Positions 15,278-23,612 of a stretch of 64,000 nt of DNA are shown piece after piece (the stretch's first letter is position 1; each line of letters begins with the position of its first letter). Origin of the DNA: Bacteroidales bacterium UBA1745 (GTDB lineage Bacteria; Bacteroidota; Bacteroidia; Bacteroidales; UBA932). The notes below the pieces were generated by a model. The model saw only the letters and a list, made by a program, of their open reading frames with translations. It was not told the origin of the DNA and did no database searches. The stretch lies in NCBI GenBank assembly GCA_002314885.1, contig DCHT01000044.1:41953-105952 (forward strand), given 5' to 3'. Made by a program: the position numbers and the translations under genes.

Positions 15278-16435
15278 TTAAAGTTCGTCGCTGTAAACTG
15301 CGCCTGGAAGGTCGTGCTGGTTGTAGCGGGATGCCATTGACATTCCGTATGCACCGGCGGACTTGATGGTGAGTATGTCCCCACGCTTGGTCTTAGGGAG
15401 GGTAAGGCTCTCGTTGAAGACGTCGGTGGATTCGCAGGCAGTTCCTACGACTGAATATTTTTCGTGCTTCTCCTCGGTGGAGGTGAGGTTCTCGATGTCG
15501 TGATATGCACCGTAGAGCATAGGACGGATGAGTTCGGTCATAGATGCGTCCACGATGACGAGACGGCGTCCGGTGGCGGTGTCCTTGCGGTAGAGCACCT
15601 TGGTGATGAGTTCGCCGCATTCGCCGACGATGGAACGTCCGAATTCGAAGTGGATTTCGCGTCCGCCGACCTTGAGGTTGCCGTTGATGATTGCGAACAC
15701 AGATGCGAAGTTAGGCACAGGCTCGTTCTCAGGCATATCGTAGTTGATTCCGAGACCGCCGCCTACGTCCACGAAATCGAGTTCGAAGCCCTTCTTCACG
15801 AGGTTGTCGGTGATGACATTGACCTTGTCGCAGAGGTACTGGAACACGTGGAGTTCGCGGATCTGGGATCCGATGTGGAGGTGCATACCCTTCACGCACA
15901 CATTCTTGAGGGACTGGATCCACTCTGCCTGCTCGAGCACCTTCTCGTAGGAGATGCCGAACTTGGAGTCTGCCTGGCCCGTGTCGATGCAGTGGTTGGT
16001 CTTAGGATCGATGTCAGGGTTGACGCGAAGACCGACGTTCACTACCTTGCCCATCTCGGCGGCGATGCCGTTGAGGACCTCGAGTTCCTGGAGGGACTCG
16101 CAGTTGATGGAGAAGATGCCCTGCTCGATGGCGTAGCGGAGTTCCTTGTCCTTCTTGCCTACACCTGCGTAGACGATGGTCTTAGGGTCGAAGCCTGCCT
16201 CGATGGCGCATTTCACCTCGTTGCCGCTGGCGCAGTCTATGCCCAGACCGTACTCCCTGATGATCTGGAGTATGCGAGGGTCGTAGTTCGCTTTTATGGC
16301 GTAGTGTATCTTGAAGTTATACTTGGATGCTGCCCAAACCACACTGTCGAGGGTCTGGCGCAGGAGGTCTACGTCATAGAAATAGAAAGGAGTTTCCTTT
16401 TCGGCCAGCTTTGCGGCCACTTGTCTGCTAAGCAT
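15278..16435 (-). CDS. lysA: diaminopimelate decarboxylase
   Basis: The protein has 385 residues and is a fold-type III PLP enzyme, making L-lysine from meso-diaminopimelate. The PLP lysine is Lys48 in HYAIKAN. The pattern VDVGGGLGINYD and the C-terminal CESTDV are the expected phosphate-binding and substrate motifs (CESTD in place of CESGD). An upstream GTG at 16468 would overlap the -7 box, so the ATG at 16435 (MLSRQVAAKLAEKETPF) is preferred. Related ornithine or arginine decarboxylases cannot be fully excluded. It is divergent from the his operon. Confidence 0.9.
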   Translation of the reverse strand: MLSRQVAAKLAEKETPFYFYDVDLLRQTLDSVVWAASKYNFKIHYAIKANYDPRILQIIREYGLGIDCASGNEVKCAIEAGFDPKTIVYAGVGKKDKELRYAIEQGIFSINCESLQELEVLNGIAAEMGKVVNVGLRVNPDIDPKTNHCIDTGQADSKFGISYEKVLEQAEWIQSLKNVCVKGMHLHIGSQIRELHVFQYLCDKVNVITDNLVKKGFELDFVDVGGGLGINYDMPENEPVPNFASVFAIINGNLKVGGREIHFEFGRSIVGECGELITKVLYRKDTATGRRLVIVDASMTELIRPMLYGAYHDIENLTSTEEKHEKYSVVGTACESTDVFNESLTLPKTKRGDILTIKSAGAYGMSMASRYNQHDLPGAVYSDEL

Positions 16436-16467
16436 ATCTTGTTCGTTTATATTATTCAATAAGCGCA

Positions 16468-16475
16468 CAAATTTA
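16468..16475 (-). promoter_or_regulatory. -7 box of lysA promoter
   Basis: The minus strand reads TAAATTTG, matching TAnnTTTG, 32 bases upstream of the lysA ATG. It lies within 10 bp of the -33 element of the divergent his promoter, so the two promoters face each other and may interfere. Confidence 0.6.
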
Positions 16476-16484
16476 ATGAAAGAT

Positions 16485-16515
16485 TTTGGTATTATGCCTA
16501 AAAAGGCTATATTTG
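16485..16515 (+). promoter_or_regulatory. promoter of the his leader and operon
   Basis: TTTG at 16485-16488 and TATATTTG at 16508-16515 have 19-bp spacing. Transcription would begin near 16519-16521, only a few bases before the leader-peptide ATG at 16525. Confidence 0.75.
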
Positions 16516-16524
16516 TGGAAGTTT

Positions 16525-16578
16525 ATGGCAATTAATCGCGTTCATACTCACCATCATCACCACCGTATCTCAAGATAG
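16525..16578 (+). CDS. hisL: histidine operon leader peptide
   Basis: A 17-codon frame encodes MAINRVHTHHHHHRISR and stops at TAG 16576-16578. Six of the 17 residues are histidine, five of them consecutive, which is the control-codon run of a his attenuation leader. It sits directly between a predicted promoter and a terminator hairpin that precedes hisG. The ATG is only about 4-6 bases from the predicted transcript start, so translation would be nearly leaderless. It is too short for normal gene finders. Identification rests on composition, position and the RNA stems downstream. Confidence 0.88.
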   Translation: MAINRVHTHHHHHRISR

Positions 16579-16627
16579 GGTAGTTTCCTGGTGCGTTATG
16601 GCGAACAGACATACGGAGGCTTACCCT
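16577..16627 (+). promoter_or_regulatory. predicted his antiterminator stem
   Basis: AGGGTAGTTTCC (16577-16588) can pair with GGAGGCTTACCCT (16615-16627) in 12 pairs, two of them G-U, with one bulged base. The downstream strand is the left arm of the terminator, so the two structures exclude each other. The upstream strand begins at the leader stop codon: a ribosome finishing the leader covers it (termination), and one stalled on the His codons leaves it free (read-through). Confidence 0.75.
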
Positions 16628-16651
16628 GAAGGTGAGTCTCCGCGTTTTTTT
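16614..16651 (+). terminator. his attenuator terminator
   Basis: CGGAGGCTTACC (16614-16625) pairs with GGTGAGTCTCCG (16631-16642) over 12 bp including two G-U pairs, with a five-base loop, and is followed by CG and seven T residues (16645-16651). It is an intrinsic terminator placed 24 bases before hisG. Confidence 0.85.
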
Positions 16652-16674
16652 GAATAATTAAACTGTTGAATAAT

Positions 16675-17526
16675 ATGTTACGAATAGCAATTCAGTCCAA
16701 AGGCAGGCTTTACGAAGACAGCACTGCAATGCTCAGAGAAGTGGGAATCGAGCTCGATGATTCCAAGAGAAAATATCTTTCCAAGTCCGGTAATTTCCCT
16801 GTGGAAATGCTCTATCTCCGCGATGATGACATCCCCGGAGTAGTTGCCAACGGCTCTGCAAGCCTCGGCATCGTCGGCTACAACGAGGTGGCTGAGAAGG
16901 GCTACGACGTGGAGATCGTGGAGAAGCTGGGCTTCGGCGGCTGCCGTCTTTCCCTGGCCATTCCGAAGGCTGACGAATACACCGGCCCACAGTATTTCGA
17001 GGGCAAGAGGATTGCTACTTCCTATCCTAGGATACTCAAGAAATATCTTGAAGAGAATGGCGTGAATGCCACTATCGAGATCATCACCGGTTCCGTTGAG
17101 GTTACTCCTGCTGCAGGCATCGCAGACTGCATCTTCGACATCGTTTCCTCAGGTAGCACCCTCGTCGCAAACAACCTCAAGGAGGTCGAGGTAGTGCTCC
17201 AGAGCGAGGCCGTGCTCATCTCCGCGGGCAAGCTCTCCGATGAGGAGCAGGCCATACTCGAGGAAATCCAGTTCCGCCTGGAGTCCCTCCGCATCAGCCG
17301 CGGCAAGAAATACATCCTTATGAACATCCCTCAGGCTGCTCTCGAGGAGGCCGTGAAGATACTTCCTGCAATGCGAAGCCCTACCGTGCTGCCTCTGGCC
17401 GCAGAGGGCTGGTGCTCACTGCACTCAGTTGTGGACAACAAGGATCTCTGGGAGAAGGTCCGTCAGCTCAAGGCCATCGGCGCTGAGGGCATACTCGTAC
17501 TGAATGTTGACAAGATAATCCTCTAG
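16675..17526 (+). CDS. hisG: ATP phosphoribosyltransferase (long form)
   Basis: The protein has 283 residues. It catalyses the first, committed step of histidine synthesis, joining ATP and PRPP. The N-terminal MLRIAIQSKGRLYEDS, central EIITGSVEVTPAAGIADCIFDIVSSGSTL and a C-terminal ACT-like regulatory domain of about 75 residues mark the long, self-contained HisG(L), which is normally inhibited by histidine and needs no HisZ. ATG at 16675 is preferred to TTG at 16666. It is the first gene after the attenuator. Confidence 0.96.
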   Translation: MLRIAIQSKGRLYEDSTAMLREVGIELDDSKRKYLSKSGNFPVEMLYLRDDDIPGVVANGSASLGIVGYNEVAEKGYDVEIVEKLGFGGCRLSLAIPKADEYTGPQYFEGKRIATSYPRILKKYLEENGVNATIEIITGSVEVTPAAGIADCIFDIVSSGSTLVANNLKEVEVVLQSEAVLISAGKLSDEEQAILEEIQFRLESLRISRGKKYILMNIPQAALEEAVKILPAMRSPTVLPLAAEGWCSLHSVVDNKDLWEKVRQLKAIGAEGILVLNVDKIIL

Positions 17527-17528
17527 AA

Positions 17529-18809
17529 ATGAAGATATATACCAATCCGGACCGCGCACAGTGGGAAGAACTCTGCCTCAGACCATCCAGCGACAATCCT
17601 GTCGTAAGGGAGAGGGTGGAGACCATCATCGCCAGGGTAAAGGCCGACGGTGACAAGGCCCTGTGTGCCCTTGCAAAGGAGATTGACGGCATCGAAATGA
17701 GCACCCTTGAGGTCTCAGAATCCGAATTTGCCGCTGCTGAAGCAGAGGTTTCGGCAGAGGTGAAGGCCGCCATCAAGGCTGCAGCCGCAAACATCTCCGC
17801 CTTCCACAAGGCACAGCTGCCGAAGCCTCTCAAGGTGACGACCTCCGAGGGCGTCAACTGCTGGCAGAAACCTGTGGCAATAGGCAAGGTCGGTCTGTAT
17901 ATCCCAGGTGGCACAGCCCCTCTCTTTTCGACTGTGCTGATGCTCGCAATTCCTGCCAAGGTGGCGGGCTGTCCGAGCGTTGTGCTCTGCACTCCGGTTT
18001 CCCGTCAGACTGGCAAGGTCTCTCCTGAGGTCCTCTATGCTGCGAAGTTCTGCGGCATCGACAAAGTCTGCAAGGTAGGCGGTGCCCAGGCCGTTGCGGC
18101 TATGGCTTTCGGAACAGACACAATATCCAAGGTTGACAAGATATTCGGTCCTGGAAATCAATATGTTACCACAGCGAAGCAGCTGCTCGGCAACAAGGCG
18201 GTGGCTATCGATATGCCGGCCGGTCCTTCGGAAGTTATGGTTATGGCAGACAGTACTGCCGTGCCGTCTTTCGTGGCTGCCGACCTCCTTTCCCAGGCTG
18301 AGCACGGTGCTGACAGCCAGGTTATGCTGGTGTGCACAGACCAGGCTATCGCCGATGCGGTGAATGCCGAAGTAGAGCGCCAGACCAAGGTTCTTGGCAG
18401 AGCCGATTTCGTGGAACAGGCGCTTTCCAAGAGCCGCGCCGTGGTCTTCGATTCAGTGGCCGATATGGTGGATTTCGCCAATACTTACGGCTCCGAGCAT
18501 CTGATCATATCTATGGAGAATCCTTGGAAGATAGCTGACCAGATTACTTCTGCGGGCAGCATTTTCCTCGGGAACTATTCTCCTGAGAGCGCCGGAGACT
18601 ATGCTTCCGGCACCAATCACACCCTGCCTACCTGCGGATGGTCACGTGCCTACAGCGGCGTGAACATCGACAGTTTCATCAGGAAGATCACATATCAGGA
18701 ACTTACAAAGAGGGGACTCCTCTCACTTTCCCGCACTATCGTGAATATGGCCGAGGCCGAGGGCCTGCAGGCTCACGCCAATGCAGTGAAAGTCAGATTG
18801 AAGAAGTAA
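17529..18809 (+). CDS. hisD: histidinol dehydrogenase
   Basis: The protein has 426 residues. It is the zinc- and NAD-dependent enzyme oxidising L-histidinol to histidine in the last two steps of the pathway. Signatures include PGGTAPLFSTVLM, GGAQAVAAMAFGT, GPGNQYVTTAKQLL, the metal-binding SQAEHGADSQ and the C-terminal GDYASGTNHTLPT. The start two bases after the hisG stop is the only one giving the full family length. Confidence 0.96.
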   Translation: MKIYTNPDRAQWEELCLRPSSDNPVVRERVETIIARVKADGDKALCALAKEIDGIEMSTLEVSESEFAAAEAEVSAEVKAAIKAAAANISAFHKAQLPKPLKVTTSEGVNCWQKPVAIGKVGLYIPGGTAPLFSTVLMLAIPAKVAGCPSVVLCTPVSRQTGKVSPEVLYAAKFCGIDKVCKVGGAQAVAAMAFGTDTISKVDKIFGPGNQYVTTAKQLLGNKAVAIDMPAGPSEVMVMADSTAVPSFVAADLLSQAEHGADSQVMLVCTDQAIADAVNAEVERQTKVLGRADFVEQALSKSRAVVFDSVADMVDFANTYGSEHLIISMENPWKIADQITSAGSIFLGNYSPESAGDYASGTNHTLPTCGWSRAYSGVNIDSFIRKITYQELTKRGLLSLSRTIVNMAEAEGLQAHANAVKVRLKK

Positions 18810-18810
18810 T

Positions 18811-19836
18811 ATGAAGGATATAGAGAAGATAATCAGGCCGAACATCGCCCGCCTCTGCCCTTACAGCACGGCGAGGGATGATTACCAGGGACCTCTGGGA
18901 GTGTTCCTGGATGCCAATGAGAGCCCATACGAAAATGGTTGGAACCGTTACCCGGATCCACATCAGAAGGCCCTCAAGGCCAGACTTTCCCAGATCAAGG
19001 GAGTGCCTGCCGAGAACATTTTCCTCGGCAATGGCAGCGATGAGGCCATAGACCTGGTGTTCAGGGTGTTCTGTCAGCCTGGCAAGGACAATATCGTGGC
19101 CATCTCACCTAGTTACGGTATGTACGAGGTGGCTGCGGCTACCAATGACATAGAGGTGCGCAAGGTGCAGCTCGGAGAGAACTTCGAACTCGATACCCAG
19201 GCACTTCTGAATGCTTCTGACGCGAATACCAAGGCCATCTTCCTCTGCACTCCGAACAACCCGTCCGGCAATGCCTTCAGCAACGAAGAGCTGCTGGCTC
19301 TCGCCGAGGCTTTCGACGGCATCGTCGTAGTGGACGAGGCCTACATCGACTTCTGCAGCGAGCCATCTCTCATCGGCAAGGCAGTTTCGGCAGGCAATAT
19401 CATAGTGCTCCAGACCCTCAGCAAAGCCCGTGGAATGGCTGCCCTGAGGCTTGGAATGGCATTCTCAAGCGCCCGCATCATCACCCTGATGTCAATGGTG
19501 AAGTATCCTTACAACATCAACAAGGCGGCTCAGGACATAGTGATGAAGATGCTCGAGTCTCCTATCGACGCCCAGGTGGCGGAGGTCGTGGAGCAGAGGG
19601 CTATGGTCGCAGAGAAACTCTCGGCGATGAAGGGCGTACGCAAGGTCTATCCGAGCGAGGCCAACTTCCTGCTGGTCAAGGTGGACGACGCGGATGCCGC
19701 GTATGACTATCTCATCGAAGGCGGAATAATCGTCCGCAACCGCAACAAAGTGGCTGGCTGCAAGGGCTGCCTGCGAATCACGATAGGAACTCCTCAGGAG
19801 AATGAGAAACTCATAGAACTTATGTCCAAGTTATGA
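18811..19836 (+). CDS. hisC: histidinol-phosphate aminotransferase
   Basis: The protein has 341 residues and is a fold-type I PLP aminotransferase converting imidazole acetol-phosphate to histidinol-phosphate. It has the LDANESPYENGWNRYPDP opening, the GNGSDEAIDL motif, TPNNPSGN, DEAYIDF and the PLP-lysine motif TLSKARGMAALRLG. It starts one base after hisD stops and overlaps hisB by four bases. Confidence 0.95.
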   Translation: MKDIEKIIRPNIARLCPYSTARDDYQGPLGVFLDANESPYENGWNRYPDPHQKALKARLSQIKGVPAENIFLGNGSDEAIDLVFRVFCQPGKDNIVAISPSYGMYEVAAATNDIEVRKVQLGENFELDTQALLNASDANTKAIFLCTPNNPSGNAFSNEELLALAEAFDGIVVVDEAYIDFCSEPSLIGKAVSAGNIIVLQTLSKARGMAALRLGMAFSSARIITLMSMVKYPYNINKAAQDIVMKMLESPIDAQVAEVVEQRAMVAEKLSAMKGVRKVYPSEANFLLVKVDDADAAYDYLIEGGIIVRNRNKVAGCKGCLRITIGTPQENEKLIELMSKL

Positions 19837-20912
19837 AAAAGGCGATTTTCGTAGACCGCGACGGCACCATACTCATCGAGCCGTCGATCGAACAGAATGA
19901 GCAGATAGACAGCTTCGAGACCCTCCACTTCGTACCTGGAGCAATAGGCGGAATGAAGGCTCTGATGGGCCTTGGATACGAGATTGTACTGGCCTCCAAT
20001 CAGGACGGCCTCGGTACAGAGAGCTATCCCGAGGATACTTTCTGGCCTTATCACAACTTTATGCTCGAGACTCTCGAAGGCGAGGGCGTGAAGTTCGACG
20101 AGCAGCTTATCGACCGCCATTTCCCATCCGACAATTCCCCTGAGCGCAAGCCAGGCATAGGAATGTTCGGCAAGTATCTTTCCGGGGAATACGATATGGC
20201 TGCCAGCTTCGTGATCGGAGACCGTGAGACTGATATGCAGCTCGCGAGAAACCTCGGTGCCAAGGGCCTGAAGATAGATTCGGAGAATCCCGTGCAGTCC
20301 TGGGCTGCAGCCGTCGAGGCCGTACGCTCTACTGAGCGCGTGGCTGTCGTGGCCCGCAAGACCAAGGAGACGGATATATATGTAAAGGTGGATCTGGACG
20401 GCAAGGGCGAATCCCGCATCGACACCGGCCTGAAGTTCTTCGACCATATGCTCGACCAGCTCGTGCACCACGGCGGAATCTCGCTTGTGTGTACCTGCAA
20501 GGGCGATCTGGAGGTGGACGAACACCACACGATGGAGGATGTGGGCATCGCTCTCGGCGAGGCCATCGCACAGGCTCTGGGCAACAAGCTGGGCATAGCC
20601 CGCTATGGTTTTGCCCTGCCTATGGACGAGGCCCGCGCCATAGCCCTGTTGGATTTCGGCGGACGCGCAGAACTCGTCTGGGACGTGGAATTCACCCGCG
20701 AATATGTGGGTGACACTCCGACCGAAATGTTCAAGCATTTCTTCAAGAGCCTGAGCACCGCTATGAAGGCGAATCTCTATCTCGAGGCTCACGGAGAGAA
20801 CAATCACCACATCGCCGAAGCCGTATTCAAGGCTTTTGCACGCAGCATACGCCAGGCCGTGGCCCGCAACGTATTCAGCTACGAACTCCCATCATCTAAA
20901 GGACTCCTGTAA
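19833..20912 (+). CDS. hisB: bifunctional histidinol-phosphatase / imidazoleglycerol-phosphate dehydratase
   Basis: The protein has 359 residues in two domains. Residues 1-165 are a HAD phosphatase with the nucleophile motif DRDGT (8-12). The rest is the dehydratase domain with GLKFFDHMLDQLVHHGG and DEHHTMEDVGIALGEA, carrying the manganese-binding histidines. It catalyses two steps of histidine synthesis, as in enteric bacteria. Both active sites look intact. Confidence 0.96.
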   Translation: MKKAIFVDRDGTILIEPSIEQNEQIDSFETLHFVPGAIGGMKALMGLGYEIVLASNQDGLGTESYPEDTFWPYHNFMLETLEGEGVKFDEQLIDRHFPSDNSPERKPGIGMFGKYLSGEYDMAASFVIGDRETDMQLARNLGAKGLKIDSENPVQSWAAAVEAVRSTERVAVVARKTKETDIYVKVDLDGKGESRIDTGLKFFDHMLDQLVHHGGISLVCTCKGDLEVDEHHTMEDVGIALGEAIAQALGNKLGIARYGFALPMDEARAIALLDFGGRAELVWDVEFTREYVGDTPTEMFKHFFKSLSTAMKANLYLEAHGENNHHIAEAVFKAFARSIRQAVARNVFSYELPSSKGLL

Positions 20913-21508
20913 TGATTGCGATAATAGACTATAAGTGCGGCAACCTGCGTTCCGTGGAGAACGCCCTGGACCGCCTTGGATGCGAGTACAAACTCACTGC
21001 CGATCCAGCCGAGATAATTGCGGCCGACAAGGTCATACTTCCTGGCGTGGGCAACGCTGCCGAGGCTATGGCGAACCTGGAGGCCACCGGTCTCATTCCG
21101 GTGATCAAGTCCCTTCGCAGGCCCGTCCTGGGCATCTGCGTGGGCCTTCAGATTATGTGCCGCGACAGCGAGGAGGGCAATGTGAAGTGCCTGGGCATCT
21201 TCGATTCCCACGTGCGCCGTTTCCCTGCCGACCCTGAGGCCAAGGTGCCTCATATGGGATGGAATCAGATCGGCAATCTCAATCTGGGCAAGTGCAAGCT
21301 GTTCAACGACGTACCTTCGGGCAGCTTCGTGTATTTCGTGCATTCCTATTACCCGACCCTCTGCCAGGATACGATTGCGACCTGCCGTCACGGACAGATG
21401 CTGTTCAGCGCGGCTCTCAAATATGAGAATTACTATGGTACGCAGTTCCATCCTGAGAAGAGCGGAGACATAGGCGAGCAGATAATCCGTAATTTCGTGA
21501 ATCTATGA
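20912..21508 (+). CDS. hisH: imidazole glycerol phosphate synthase, glutamine amidotransferase subunit
   Basis: The protein has 198 residues and is a class I glutaminase that supplies ammonia to HisF. The catalytic triad is visible as Cys76 (GICVGLQ) and His180/Glu182 (QFHPEKSG), and the oxyanion region as PGVGNA. It overlaps hisB by one base and hisA by four. The HisF partner lies two genes downstream. Confidence 0.95.
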   Translation: MIAIIDYKCGNLRSVENALDRLGCEYKLTADPAEIIAADKVILPGVGNAAEAMANLEATGLIPVIKSLRRPVLGICVGLQIMCRDSEEGNVKCLGIFDSHVRRFPADPEAKVPHMGWNQIGNLNLGKCKLFNDVPSGSFVYFVHSYYPTLCQDTIATCRHGQMLFSAALKYENYYGTQFHPEKSGDIGEQIIRNFVNL

Positions 21509-22227
21509 TACAGATCATCCCAGCTGTTGACATAATCGACGGACGCTGCGTGCGTCTGACCAAGGGCGACTATGCCCAGAAGAAGGTCTATGACGCATCT
21601 CCTGTGGATATGGCGAAGGCATACGCGGATTGCGGAGTGGCACGTGTGCATCTGGTGGACCTGGACGGCGCAAAGCAGTCTGCACCGGCGAATCTGCGCA
21701 CTCTCGAGGCCATTGCCAACGCAGTGAACATAGAGATAGAGTGGGGTGGCGGACTTTCCTCCGACATCGCTCTCAGAGATGCTTTCAATGCGGGTGCAAG
21801 CTGCGGCATAATCGGCTCCGTAGCGGCTCTGAAGCCGGAACTTTTCCGTCAGTGGCTGCAGACCTTCGGGGGCTCCAGGATGATCCTGGGCTCCGACGTG
21901 CGCAATCGCAAGGTGGCTGTGAAGGGCTGGCTGGAGGATACGGAACTGACCATTGACGACCAGGTGGACGGATTTCTCTCAGACGGTCTTTCGCAGGTGA
22001 TCTGCACGGATATTTCCAAGGATGGAATGCTCCAGGGGCCGAATGTGGCTCTCTACGAGGAGCTTCAGGCCAAGTATCCGAGCGTGGATTTCACCGTCAG
22101 CGGAGGCATCAGCTGTATGGCCGACATCGAGGCTCTCGACGCCAAGGGACTCCGCAAGGTCATAGTCGGCAAGGCGATATATGAGAATAGAATCTCTCTG
22201 GAGGATGTAAAGAAGTATTCATTGTAA
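21505..22227 (+). CDS. hisA: phosphoribosylformimino-5-aminoimidazole carboxamide ribotide isomerase
   Basis: The protein has 240 residues and is a (beta/alpha)8 barrel that isomerises ProFAR to PRFAR. The N-terminal [20 protein letters not shown] and C-terminal [15 protein letters not shown] motifs carry the catalytic aspartates and phosphate-binding glycines. It overlaps hisF in a TAATG. Confidence 0.95.
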   Translation: MIQIIPAVDIIDGRCVRLTKGDYAQKKVYDASPVDMAKAYADCGVARVHLVDLDGAKQSAPANLRTLEAIANAVNIEIEWGGGLSSDIALRDAFNAGASCGIIGSVAALKPELFRQWLQTFGGSRMILGSDVRNRKVAVKGWLEDTELTIDDQVDGFLSDGLSQVICTDISKDGMLQGPNVALYEELQAKYPSVDFTVSGGISCMADIEALDAKGLRKVIVGKAIYENRISLEDVKKYSL

Positions 22228-22982
22228 TGGTAGCAAAGAGAATAATACCTTGTCTCGATATCAGGGACGGACAGGTGGTGAAGGGCATCAACTTCCTTGG
22301 AGTCAAGGAGGTGGGCGATGCAGTGGAGATGGGCAGGCGCTATAGCCAGGAGGGAGCGGACGAGCTCGTCTTCCTGGACATCACCGCGACTTTCGAGGGC
22401 CGCAAGACCTTCGCGCAGCTGGTGGAGAAGATTGCCTTGAACATCAATATCCCATTCACGGTCGGAGGTGGAATCTCCACTTTGGAGGACGCTTCCAGGC
22501 TGCTGGATGCGGGTGCAGACAAGATCAGCATCAATTCCTCGGCCATAGCCAACCCTCAGCTGATCAGCGACATCGCGGCCAAGTATGGCAGCCAGTTCGT
22601 GGTCGTGGCCATTGATGCGAAGAACATAGACGGAACCTGGATGGCAACCACCCACGGCGGACGCAATCTGACCGACAGGGAGCTCTTCACTTGGGCCCGC
22701 GAGGCACAGGACAGGGGAGCGGGTGAGATTCTCTTCACTTCTATGGACCACGACGGTACCAAGGCCGGCTATGCCTGTGAGACATACGCGGCCCTCTCCG
22801 AGATACTTTCCATTCCGGTGATTGCCTCTGGCGGTGCCGGCAATGTCCAGCACATCGTGGACGTGCTGAGCAAGGGCAAGGCCGACGCGGCTCTCGCGGC
22901 CAGCATCTTCCACTATGGAGAAATAGCAATACCTGACCTCAAGGCCCAGTTGGCCGAGGCAGGCATCAACGTACGCAAATAA
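22227..22982 (+). CDS. hisF: imidazole glycerol phosphate synthase, cyclase subunit
   Basis: The protein has 251 residues and is the (beta/alpha)8 cyclase that uses ammonia from HisH to form imidazole glycerol phosphate and AICAR. Recognisable motifs are [16 protein letters not shown] with the first catalytic Asp, [14 protein letters not shown] and the second catalytic Asp in [13 protein letters not shown]. It ends 11 bases before hisIE. Confidence 0.96.
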   Translation: MVAKRIIPCLDIRDGQVVKGINFLGVKEVGDAVEMGRRYSQEGADELVFLDITATFEGRKTFAQLVEKIALNINIPFTVGGGISTLEDASRLLDAGADKISINSSAIANPQLISDIAAKYGSQFVVVAIDAKNIDGTWMATTHGGRNLTDRELFTWAREAQDRGAGEILFTSMDHDGTKAGYACETYAALSEILSIPVIASGGAGNVQHIVDVLSKGKADAALAASIFHYGEIAIPDLKAQLAEAGINVRK

Positions 22983-22993
22983 AGATTCACGAT

Positions 22994-23593
22994 ATGCAGT
23001 TCAGCGATTTCAAACTCGACAAGACAGGCGACGGCCTGCTTCCGGCTATCATCCAGGATGCCAGGACTCTGAAGGTCCTGATGATGGGATATATGAATGA
23101 AGAGGCCTTCAACAAGACTTCCGAGACAGGTCTGGTGACCTTCTGGTCCCGCACCCGCCAGACTCTCTGGACAAAGGGGGAGACCAGCAACAATTTCCTG
23201 CACGTCGTGGAAATGTACAAGGATTGCGACGATGACACTCTGCTCGTCAAGGCGATTCCGGACGGTCCTACCTGCCACAGGGGCACCACCAGCTGCTTCG
23301 ACACTCCGGAGGACGAGGGCTTCATCCGCATTCTTCAGGAGGTGATCCAGAAGCGTCACGCTCAGATGCCGGAAGGTTCCTACACCACCAAGCTCTTCAT
23401 CAAGGGCGTCAAGGAGATTTCCAAGAAAGTGGGTGAGGAGTGCACCGAGAGCATCATCGAGGCCGTGGACGGCAACCGTGACCGCTTCATCTACGAGGCA
23501 TCCGACCTGCTCTACCACTATCTGGTGCTCCTTGAGAGCCAGGGCGTGAGCATCGCCGACATCGAGAAGGAACTCGCCTTCAGGCATCGTTAA
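22994..23593 (+). CDS. hisI: bifunctional phosphoribosyl-AMP cyclohydrolase / phosphoribosyl-ATP pyrophosphatase
   Basis: The protein has 199 residues. The N-terminal HisI domain has VLMMGYMNEEAF, TFWSRTRQTLWTKGETSNN and the metal-binding CxxxxxxDDD-like CDDDT and CHRGTTSCF. The C-terminal HisE domain has KVGEECTESIIEAVDG. The fused protein catalyses steps two and three of histidine synthesis. It is the last his gene, so the operon encodes the entire pathway from PRPP. No terminator follows; the GH3 gene starts 19 bases later. Confidence 0.96.
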   Translation: MQFSDFKLDKTGDGLLPAIIQDARTLKVLMMGYMNEEAFNKTSETGLVTFWSRTRQTLWTKGETSNNFLHVVEMYKDCDDDTLLVKAIPDGPTCHRGTTSCFDTPEDEGFIRILQEVIQKRHAQMPEGSYTTKLFIKGVKEISKKVGEECTESIIEAVDGNRDRFIYEASDLLYHYLVLLESQGVSIADIEKELAFRHR

Positions 23594-23612
23594 TATTTTT
23601 TTCGACCACATT

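Noticed and set aside
15464..16462. 332-codon open frame on the plus strand
   Set aside because: Antisense to lysA, which has all catalytic motifs; no recognisable protein features.
16525..16578. His-rich frame as a metal-binding small protein
   Set aside because: Position between promoter and attenuator stems, ahead of hisG, explains the His run better as control codons.
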